This document shows, piece after piece, positions 1-5,310 of a stretch of DNA of 5,310 nucleotides. The position numbers and the translations under genes were made by a program. The notes below the pieces were generated by a model, which saw nothing but the letters and a program-made list of their open reading frames with translations, did no database searches and was not told the DNA's origin. Every line of letters starts with the position of its first letter. Position 1 is the stretch's first letter. Origin of the DNA: Pseudomonadota bacterium (lineage in GTDB: Bacteria > Pseudomonadota > Gammaproteobacteria > Burkholderiales > SG8-41); NCBI GenBank assembly GCA_023431245.1, contig JAEYXO010000359.1:1-5310 (forward strand), given 5' to 3'.

Positions 1-145
1 GCTGGGGCGCCCGGGCCACCACCTTGGGCAGCGGCGGCTTGGCGGCCGCGGGGGCGGCCGGCGCAGCCGCCGGCTGCTGCGACGTCTGCGCGCACGCCGC
101 CAGGGCAAGACTCGCCAACAATGCTGCAGGTCTGGTCAGGTTCAT
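1..145 (-). CDS. Putative lipoprotein, 5' end only (continues beyond left edge)
   Basis: Reading leftward from an ATG at 145-143, the first 48 codons are open to the window edge. The product begins MNLTRPAALLASLALAAC, a short basic n-region, a hydrophobic core and a lipobox L-A-A-C with the lipid-modified cysteine at residue 18. This is a textbook signal for lipoprotein signal peptidase II. The residue after the cysteine is Ala, not Asp, so outer-membrane sorting is more likely if the host has a Lol system. Residues 25-35 form an Ala/Pro-rich flexible linker, followed by KPPLPKVVARAPQ. The frame has a TAG stop ten codons... before the ATG region (seven codons upstream), which limits the start; no strong Shine-Dalgarno is visible. 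The functional domain lies outside the window, so I cannot name the protein. It is transcribed divergently from the ABC transporter operon. The signal peptide call is firm; the function is unknown. Confidence 0.75.
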   Translation of the reverse strand, partial: MNLTRPAALLASLALAACAQTSQQPAAAPAAPAAAKPPLPKVVARAPQ

Positions 146-190
146 CGGATCATGGCGCCGCGGCTACGGCAGGTGGCGTGGATTGCGGCG

Positions 191-203
191 ACGCAAATTG
201 CGT
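191..203. repeat. Perfect short palindrome, possible operator
   Basis: ACGCAA at 191-196 and TTGCGT at 198-203 are perfect inverted repeats with one central A. The element sits just upstream of the candidate -35 box in the divergent region, where a dimeric repressor or activator site would be placed. Six-base arms are short, so chance occurrence is possible, and no regulator gene is present in the window to pair with it. Confidence 0.3.
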
Positions 204-208
204 ACGCC

Positions 209-237
209 TTCATAATGAGGCACATATTAGGTATATT
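209..237 (+). promoter_or_regulatory. Candidate sigma-70 promoter for the ABC operon
   Basis: TTCATA at 209-214 resembles a -35 box (4 of 6 matches to TTGACA). TATATT at 232-237 resembles a -10 box (5 of 6 matches to TATAAT), and the spacer is 17 nt, the optimum for sigma-70. Transcription would start near 244, giving a leader of about 30 nt before the ATG at 275. If right, it excludes the upstream start codons at 152 and 215, which would lie before or inside the promoter. This is inferred from sequence only; -10-like matches are easy to find in an AT-rich patch. Confidence 0.35.
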
Positions 238-274
238 TGATGCCAATCACAAGGCAACTCCGCTGCGCCCTTCC

Positions 275-1232
<958 letters not shown>

Positions 1233-1234
<2 letters not shown>

Positions 1235-1238
1235 GGAA
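1233..1238 (+). promoter_or_regulatory. Ribosome binding site of the permease, overlapping the ATPase stop
   Basis: GAGGAA lies 6 nt before the permease ATG at 1245 and begins inside the TGA stop of the ATPase (1232-1234). It is the clearest Shine-Dalgarno in the window. It supports both the start at 1245 and translational coupling, since a ribosome stopping on the ATPase sits directly on this site. Confidence 0.65.
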
Positions 1239-1244
1239 CCCGGC

Positions 1245-2015
1245 ATGATATTCACCATCGCCGGCAAGGAACTGCGCACGCTGTTCGCATCGCCGCTGGC
1301 CTGGCTGGTGCTCACGGTCATCCAGGTGGTGCTCGGTTACGGCTTCCTGCGCCGGCTCGACGACTTTCTGCAGATCCAGCCGCAGCTCGCGCAGATGGCG
1401 AGCCCGCCGGGACTCACCGAACTGGTCGCGGCGCCGACCTACGCCACGGCCGCCGCGGTGCTGCTGTTTGCGGTGCCGCTGCTGGCCATGCGCATGATCG
1501 CCGAGGAGCGGCGCAACCAGACGCTGACCCTGCTGCTGTCGGCGCCAGTGTCGAAGACCGAAATCGTCCTCGGCAAATTCGCCGGCCTGATGGCCTTCCT
1601 GCTGATCATCGTCCTGCTGGTGCTGGCCATGCCCCTGCTGCTGATGACCGGGACCCGCCTTGATTTCGGCCTGCTGGGCGGGCTCACGCTGGCACTGCTG
1701 CTGCTCGCCGCGGGATTCGCCGCGGTCGGCCTCTACGCCTCCAGCCTCACCGCCCAGCCGGTGGCCGCCGCGCTGCTCGGCTTCGGCATGCTGCTGGCAA
1801 TGCTGTTCATGGGCGAGACCGCCGGTGACAGCCTGCGCGCGCGCGGCTGGCACCTGCCGGCGGCGTTCATACAGGTGTTTTCGCCGCTGAAGAATTTCGA
1901 ACCGCTGGGACGCGGCATGATCGACAGCTACGCCATCGTGTGCCCGCTGCTGCTGACCGCGGGTTTCCTGGTGCTGGCCATCCGCCGCCTCGACGGCCGG
2001 CGTCTGCGGGGTTAG
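1245..2015 (+). CDS. ABC-2 type transporter permease, GldF-like
   Basis: This 256-residue integral inner-membrane protein is the likely transmembrane partner of the preceding ATPase. About six hydrophobic segments can be read: roughly 17-35, 66-84, 113-134, 142-165, 172-190 and 228-246. Between the second and third lies a cytoplasmic stretch (84-112) with EERRNQTLTLLLSAPVSKTE followed by IVLGK. This is the conserved ABC-2 permease segment with the pattern EER..Tl..Ll..Pvs...ivlGK, thought to contact the ATPase. The N-terminus, IAGKELRTLFASPLAW, is also typical, as is the extracytoplasmic loop between the first two segments. The length fits the family's usual 230-260 residues. The start is set by a good GAGGAA site. 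The stop is separated from the next gene by only 3 nt. No signs of truncation or unusual composition. The permease class is very likely; what it moves is not visible. Confidence 0.9.
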   Translation: MIFTIAGKELRTLFASPLAWLVLTVIQVVLGYGFLRRLDDFLQIQPQLAQMASPPGLTELVAAPTYATAAAVLLFAVPLLAMRMIAEERRNQTLTLLLSAPVSKTEIVLGKFAGLMAFLLIIVLLVLAMPLLLMTGTRLDFGLLGGLTLALLLLAAGFAAVGLYASSLTAQPVAAALLGFGMLLAMLFMGETAGDSLRARGWHLPAAFIQVFSPLKNFEPLGRGMIDSYAIVCPLLLTAGFLVLAIRRLDGRRLRG

Positions 2016-2018
2016 GCG

Positions 2019-3380
2019 ATGCAGATCACCCGCAGGCTGCGCTGGCAAATGAGGATACAGAGCGGAATTTTCGTGGTCCTGCTCGCCGTGGTCACGGCGC
2101 TGCTCGCCTATCTCGCCCACCAGTACCGCTACGAGAAGGACGTCACCCGCAACGCGCGCAACACCCTGTCGGCCGCCACGCTGGGCGCGCTGCAGCAGAT
2201 GCAGGAGCCGCTGCGCGTGACCGCCTACGCGGTGCGCCAGGACGCGAGCGGCAGCAACGTGCACCGCATGATCGAGGAGCGGGTGCGCAACTACCAGCGC
2301 GCCAAACGCGACCTCGAACTTCGTGTCATCGATCCGCGCGAACAGCCGAAGGCGGCGGCCGAGGCGGGATTGCGTTCGCCGAACGCGCTGGTCATCGAAT
2401 ACCAGCGGCGCTCGGAACAGATACCGCTCGGGGAATTCAACGAGCAGAACTTCGCCAATGCGCTGGTGCGCTTGCTGCGCGGAGCCAACAGCCTGGTGCT
2501 GTGGCTGGACGGCCACGGCGAACGCAAGCTCGACGGCCCGGCCAACCATGATCTCGGCAGTTTCGGCCAGCAACTGCGCGAAAAAGGTTTCAGCACCAGC
2601 AGCATCAACCTCGGGCTGGCGCAGGAAGTTCCGGCAAACGCGGCGCTGCTGGTGGTCACCCACCCGCAGGTCGAACTGCAGCCGGCGGAAACCGAAAAAC
2701 TGCTGTCCTATGTTGACCGCGGCGGCAACCTGCTGTGGCTGATCGACACCGAACCGCTGCGCGGCCTGCAGCCGCTCGCCGAGAAGCTGGGCCTGGTGCT
2801 GACACCGGGCACGGTCATCGATCCCGCCCTCGCTCCGCGCAGCGGTCCGCCGGTGTTTGCCGTCGCCGCGAACTATGCGCGCCACCCCGTGGCCGGGGCG
2901 CTGCAGTACAACACGCTGTTCCCGCACGCGCGGCAGATCGGCGCCGACGACGGCACCGGCTGGCGCGTCACGCCGCTGATCGATGTCGCGCCGCGCGGCT
3001 GGGTTGAAACCGGCAAGCTCGATGCGAAATCGACTTTCGACAAGTCGCGGGATTTTCCGGGCCCGGTCAACATCGCGACCGCGCTGGAACGCACCGTCGG
3101 TGACCGCGAACAACGCATCATCGTTGTCGGCACCGGCCATTTCCTGTCCAATAGCTTCATCGGCAACGGCGGCAACCTGGCGCTTGGCGTGAGCATGATG
3201 AACTGGCTCGCCGGCGAGGATGCGCTGGTCACGATCGACCCGCGCCCGGCTGCGGACACCCGGCTCGAGGTCAGCACGATGCACCTCTACGCGATCGCCG
3301 TGATCGTGCTGCTGCTGTTGCCGCTGATTTTTGCCGTCACCGGCGGCGTGGTCTGGTGGCGGCGGCGCAATGCCGCCTGA
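2019..3380 (+). CDS. GldG-like ABC transporter auxiliary protein (ABC_transp_aux family)
   Basis: This 453-residue protein has the layout of GldG-type accessory subunits. It has an N-terminal membrane segment at about 15-33 after a basic start, a large soluble region of about 385 residues, and a C-terminal membrane segment at about 422-445 followed by WWRRR. The large region therefore probably faces the periplasm. Recognisable features are the stretch LVLWLDGHGERKL (159-171), carrying the GHGE motif usual in this family, a later hydrophobic strand and helix pattern LLVVTHPQVEL (210-220), LLSYVDRGGNLLWLID (228-243), and RIIVVGTGHFLSN with the following GGNLALGVSMMNWLAGE (366-400). These match the family's usual predicted Rossmann-like fold, with no obvious catalytic residues. 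Family members sit next to ABC-2 ATPase/permease pairs and often before DUF4340 genes, exactly as here. The start at 2019 lies 3 nt after the permease stop with GCGGGG/TTAGG just before it; ATG 2049 is less likely because it would cut into the membrane anchor's basic lead. Confidence 0.87.
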   Translation: MQITRRLRWQMRIQSGIFVVLLAVVTALLAYLAHQYRYEKDVTRNARNTLSAATLGALQQMQEPLRVTAYAVRQDASGSNVHRMIEERVRNYQRAKRDLELRVIDPREQPKAAAEAGLRSPNALVIEYQRRSEQIPLGEFNEQNFANALVRLLRGANSLVLWLDGHGERKLDGPANHDLGSFGQQLREKGFSTSSINLGLAQEVPANAALLVVTHPQVELQPAETEKLLSYVDRGGNLLWLIDTEPLRGLQPLAEKLGLVLTPGTVIDPALAPRSGPPVFAVAANYARHPVAGALQYNTLFPHARQIGADDGTGWRVTPLIDVAPRGWVETGKLDAKSTFDKSRDFPGPVNIATALERTVGDREQRIIVVGTGHFLSNSFIGNGGNLALGVSMMNWLAGEDALVTIDPRPAADTRLEVSTMHLYAIAVIVLLLLPLIFAVTGGVVWWRRRNAA

Positions 3381-3386
3381 AGGCGC

Positions 3387-4238
3387 ATGAAACACGGCTG
3401 GCTGCCGCTGCTCGTCCTGCTCGCGGTCGCCGCCGTCCTCGGCGCGCTGGCCTGGTTCTCACCCTCGCGCGACGATCAGGCGCAAGCGCTGTCGGCGGCC
3501 AAACCCGCGCAGGCGCAGCGCGTCACGCTCGCCCGTCCCGGCCAGCCCGCGATCGAGCTCGAACGCCGGGAGGCGCAATGGCTGATCACCGCGCCGCTGC
3601 GCGCACGCGCCGATGAATTCCAGGTCATGCGCATGCTGGCGCTGCTGGAAACAAAACCGGCGGCGCAGTTTCCGGCCGCCGATCTTGAGCGCTTCGACCT
3701 GCAGGCGCCGGTGGCGCGGTTGACCGTCGACGGCAGTGAATACGCCTTCGGCGGCATCAACACGGTCACCCGCGAGCAGTACGTGATGCGCGGAGACACC
3801 GTCTACGCGGTCGCGCTGCGGCACGGCGCGGCCCTGCCGGCCGATGCGGTGGCCTTGATCCGCCGCGTGCTGCTCAATGAAAATGAAATCCCCGTGGCGA
3901 TCCTGCTGCCGCAATTCAGCCTGCGCCAGGCCGGCGGCCGCTGGACACTGACACCGCCTGCGGACGGGGCCGGCGCCGATGAACTGCAGGCTTTCGTCGA
4001 CCGCTGGCGCCAGGCCTCCGCCGCGCGCGCCGAACCCCATGACGGACGCCAGCCGCTGGCCGAAGTACGCATTGAATTGCGCGAGGGCGCGCCGCTGGTG
4101 TTTTCAGTACTGCAGCGCGAGCCCAATCTCGTTTTGCTGCGCCAGGACAACGGCCTGCAGTACACCTTCCTCGCCGGCGCCGGACAGGCGCTGCTGGCTC
4201 ACCCGAGTCGCCCGGCATCCATCAAAAATAATAAATAA
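3387..4238 (+). CDS. DUF4340 domain-containing membrane-anchored protein
   Basis: This 283-residue protein has one N-terminal hydrophobic segment (about 5-24) that should anchor it in the inner membrane with the rest outside the cytoplasm. No lipobox or clear cleavage site is seen. The body matches the DUF4340 pattern. An initial strand region has the stretch QWLITAPLRARADEFQVMRM (64-83, the W.l..P....d...v..ll pattern), then FDLQAPVARLTVDGSEYAFG (103-122), then YVMRGDTVYAV (132-142). A second, looser repeat of the same fold seems to follow from about 165 (PVAILLPQFSLRQAGGRWTL, 169-188). Family members are repeatedly found after GldG-like genes, so it is probably a further accessory part of this exporter; no biochemical role is established that I can apply. 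It starts 6 nt after the GldG-like stop with only a weak GAAGG nearby, which suggests translational coupling. The last codons (ATC AAA AAT AAT AAA) are AT-rich, unlike the rest of the gene. Confidence 0.85.
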   Translation: MKHGWLPLLVLLAVAAVLGALAWFSPSRDDQAQALSAAKPAQAQRVTLARPGQPAIELERREAQWLITAPLRARADEFQVMRMLALLETKPAAQFPAADLERFDLQAPVARLTVDGSEYAFGGINTVTREQYVMRGDTVYAVALRHGAALPADAVALIRRVLLNENEIPVAILLPQFSLRQAGGRWTLTPPADGAGADELQAFVDRWRQASAARAEPHDGRQPLAEVRIELREGAPLVFSVLQREPNLVLLRQDNGLQYTFLAGAGQALLAHPSRPASIKNNK

Positions 4239-4254
4239 AAACAAATAGTTACAT
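4220..4254 (+). promoter_or_regulatory. A-rich leader before mutM; possible -10 region, no Shine-Dalgarno
   Basis: From the last codons of the DUF4340 gene to the mutM ATG the sequence is nearly all A and T, in sharp contrast to its GC-rich surroundings. AATAAT at 4227-4232 matches 5 of 6 bases of a -10 box, but I find no -35 box at the right distance. No GGAG-like site precedes the ATG at 4255. An unstructured A-rich leader can aid ribosome entry through S1, which may replace a Shine-Dalgarno here. A separate mutM promoter is possible but unproven. Confidence 0.3.
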
Positions 4255-5088
4255 ATGCCTGAATTGCCGGAAGTCGAGACCACCCGCCGCGGACTGGTGC
4301 CACTGGTGGAGCGGCAGCGCATCCTGCGCGCCGTGGTACGCCACCGCGGCCTGCGCCAGCCGGTGCCGCGCGGACTGGAACAGCGACTCGCCGGCGCCAG
4401 GGTGCGCGCGCTGTCGCGCCGCGGCAAATATCTGCTGTTCAGCTGCGAGCCGGCGAATCACGAACGGGGCACGCTGCTGGTACACCTCGGCATGTCGGGG
4501 CGGCTGTGGCTGGTCGATGCGCAGACCGCGCCGGAAAAACATGATCACTTTGATCTCGTCATCGACAACGGCCGCGTGATCCGCCTGCGCGATCCGCGGC
4601 GTTTCGGACTGGTGCTGTGGCTGAAAGGCGATCCGCTTGCACATCCACTGCTGAGCAAGATCGGTCCGGAGCCGCTGACCGCGGACTTCGGCGGTGCCGT
4701 GCTCCACCGCGCAACCCGGTCGCGCAGCGCGGCGATCAAGCCGGTGATCATGGACGGCCGCGTCGTCGCCGGGGTCGGCAACATCTACGCCAACGAGGCG
4801 CTGTTCCGCGCCGGCATCGACCCGCGCACGCCGGCCAAGCGCGTCAGTCGCACACGCTGCGATGCGCTGGCGCGGGAAATCAGGGCCGTGCTGGGAGAGG
4901 CGATTGACGCCGGCGGCAGTTCTCTGCGCGACTACGTCGGCAGCGACGGCATGGCCGGGCATTTCCAGAACCGGTTTTTCGTCTACGGCCGCGGCGGTGA
5001 GCGCTGCCTGCACTGCGGCACATTGATCCGCGAACTGCGGCAGGGACTGCGCGCGACCTGCTGGTGCCCGCACTGCCAGAAGCGCTGA
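4255..5088 (+). CDS. mutM: Formamidopyrimidine-DNA glycosylase (Fpg/MutM)
   Basis: This bifunctional glycosylase/AP lyase removes oxidised purines such as 8-oxoguanine and FapyG in base-excision repair. At 277 residues it is close to the E. coli length of 269. The N-terminus MPELPEVET gives the catalytic Pro2 (N-terminal after Met removal, the Schiff-base nucleophile) and Glu3; Lys58 in RRGKYLL is the conserved catalytic lysine. The DNA-intercalating residues are present as Met80 in HLGMSG and Arg115/Phe117 in DPRRFG. Asn176 lies in GVGNIYANE, within the helix-two-turn-helix region. The C-terminal zinc finger has Cys251, Cys254, Cys271 and Cys274, with Arg266 in its loop. These residues separate it from Nei/endonuclease VIII. 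All key residues are present, so it should be active. One small oddity is Cys269 where an aromatic residue is usual just before the last zinc pair. It follows the transporter operon by 16 nt and converges on the ferredoxin gene; the ATG is fixed by the need for Pro2. Confidence 0.97.
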   Translation: MPELPEVETTRRGLVPLVERQRILRAVVRHRGLRQPVPRGLEQRLAGARVRALSRRGKYLLFSCEPANHERGTLLVHLGMSGRLWLVDAQTAPEKHDHFDLVIDNGRVIRLRDPRRFGLVLWLKGDPLAHPLLSKIGPEPLTADFGGAVLHRATRSRSAAIKPVIMDGRVVAGVGNIYANEALFRAGIDPRTPAKRVSRTRCDALAREIRAVLGEAIDAGGSSLRDYVGSDGMAGHFQNRFFVYGRGGERCLHCGTLIRELRQGLRATCWCPHCQKR

Positions 5089-5109
5089 AACTCAGGCGGT
5101 TTTCAGCGC
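5082..5109. repeat. Perfect 9-bp inverted repeat across the convergent stop codons
   Basis: GCGCTGAAA at 5082-5090 and TTTCAGCGC at 5101-5109 are exact reverse complements around a ten-base loop. The left arm contains the mutM TGA (5086-5088) and the loop contains the ferredoxin stop (5092-5094 on the minus strand). It overlaps the terminator stem, so the two hairpins cannot form on the same RNA at once. It has no adjacent T tract on either strand. Confidence 0.6.
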
Positions 5110-5120
5110 CGTGAGTTTTT
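5088..5120 (+). terminator. Likely rho-independent terminator of mutM, inside the ferredoxin 3' end
   Basis: ACTCAGGCG at 5090-5098 pairs with CGCC-G-TGAGT at 5107-5116, a nine-pair stem with one bulged G (5111) and an eight-base loop (5099-5106). The bases AA at 5088-5089 can extend it against the T run. A TTTTT tract at 5116-5120 follows directly, as in an intrinsic terminator of plus-strand transcripts. The mirror image on the minus strand is followed by only TTT and then C, so it would be weaker for the ferredoxin transcript. Its stem begins at the mutM stop codon and lies mostly within the last codons of the ferredoxin gene. Confidence 0.6.
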
Positions 5121-5310
5121 CGTACTTGCGCTGCAACTCTTCTCTCGTCTCGCTGCGGTCGGGGTCCAGCGGAATGCAGTCGACGGGACAGACCTTCTGG
5201 CATTGCGGCTCGTCGAAATGGCCGACGCACTCGGTGCACTTCTCGGGATCGATGACGTAAATCTCCTCGCCCGCCGAAATCGCCTCGTTGGGACACTCCG
5301 GCTCGCAGAC
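5092..5310 (-). CDS. yfhL: YfhL/Alvin-type 2[4Fe-4S] ferredoxin, N-terminus cut by window edge
   Basis: Reading leftward from the right edge, 72 codons are open to a TGA at 5094-5092. The visible protein begins VCEPECPNEAISAGEEIYVI and continues through CTECVGHFDEPQC and VCPVDCIPLDP. Four cysteines in the second half (Cys25, 28, 37, 41 of the visible part, with C-x2-C-x8-C-x3-CP spacing) and Cys45 match the Alvin ferredoxin pattern with its characteristic insert. Cys2 and Cys6 are the last ligands of the first cluster motif. The C-terminal tail is charged and helical (about residues 51-72). Only about the first dozen residues, with the other two cysteines of the first motif, should be missing. 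It is a small soluble electron carrier of the cytoplasm with two [4Fe-4S] clusters; its partner enzyme is not shown here. It converges on mutM with 3 nt between stops, a neighbourhood often seen in proteobacteria. Family identity is very secure. Confidence 0.93.
   Translation of the reverse strand, partial: VCEPECPNEAISAGEEIYVIDPEKCTECVGHFDEPQCQKVCPVDCIPLDPDRSETREELQRKYEKLTALKTA

Larger units (their letters stand above)
146..274. promoter_or_regulatory. Divergent intergenic control region with AT-rich patch
   Basis: This non-coding stretch separates the leftward lipoprotein gene from the rightward ABC operon. Most of it is GC-rich, but about 195-245 is clearly AT-rich relative to its surroundings, as expected for promoter DNA. 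It holds the promoter-like pair and the palindrome listed separately. An open frame on the plus strand runs through it from ATG 152 in phase with the ATPase, but I treat that as upstream non-coding sequence because the ATPase domain begins normally at ATG 275. I found no convincing -35/-10 pair for the lipoprotein gene on the minus strand. Confidence 0.55.

Noticed and set aside
152..274. N-terminal extension of the ABC ATPase from ATG 152 or ATG 215
   Set aside because: The extra residues do not resemble family N-termini, no ribosome binding site precedes either codon, and the candidate promoter lies within or after them.
1940..2551. Plus-strand open frame of 203 codons overlapping the permease and GldG-like genes in another frame
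   Set aside because: The product is a low-complexity Arg/Ala/Gly mixture without motifs, and the other frame encodes membrane segments and family motifs.
1245..3380. Evidence for gliding motility from the GldF/GldG resemblance
   Set aside because: No other gld or spr genes are visible, the sequence looks proteobacterial, and these families are widespread beyond gliding bacteria.
4249..5073. Minus-strand open frame of 274 codons antisense to mutM
   Set aside because: It mirrors mutM almost end to end and has a biased Gln/Arg/Ala composition, while mutM has all catalytic residues.

Overview
This is a GC-rich window with compact, closely spaced genes. It reads as a chromosomal segment of a proteobacterium, most likely a gammaproteobacterium (a betaproteobacterium is possible). 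The best evidence is the convergent pair at the right end: a formamidopyrimidine-DNA glycosylase (mutM) facing a YfhL/'Alvin'-type 2[4Fe-4S] ferredoxin. Genes of these two families lie close together in many gamma- and betaproteobacterial genomes. No mobile element, tRNA, rRNA, CRISPR array or phage gene is visible.

Layout. On the left edge (minus strand) is the 5' end of a lipoprotein gene with a clean lipobox; the rest runs out of the window. A divergent control region of about 130 bp follows, holding an AT-rich promoter-like patch and a small palindrome. A rightward cluster then starts: an ABC ATPase (275-1234), an ABC-2 type permease with about six membrane segments (1245-2015), a GldG-like auxiliary protein with a membrane segment at each end (2019-3380) and a membrane-anchored DUF4340 protein (3387-4238). 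Gaps are 10, 3 and 6 nt, so these four are almost certainly one operon. mutM (4255-5088) follows after a 16-nt, strikingly A-rich gap and may be co-transcribed. The ferredoxin gene (minus strand, cut by the right edge) ends 3 nt from the mutM stop.

How the genes fit together. The ATPase and permease should form an ABC-2 exporter or membrane-remodelling engine in the inner membrane. The GldG-like and DUF4340 proteins are predicted to be held in the same membrane with their bulk outside the cytoplasm, as accessory parts. The set resembles the GldA/GldF/GldG components named from Bacteroidetes gliding motility, but nothing here suggests gliding, and the substrate cannot be read from the sequence. 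mutM is a base-excision repair gene with no obvious functional link to the transporter.

The less ordinary points are the four-gene Gld-like module itself, the palindrome in the divergent promoter region, the A-rich junction before mutM without a recognisable ribosome binding site, and two overlapping, mutually exclusive hairpins at the mutM/ferredoxin convergence. One of these hairpins looks like a rho-independent terminator lying inside the ferredoxin coding end. I do not see convincing evidence of a wholly new system.
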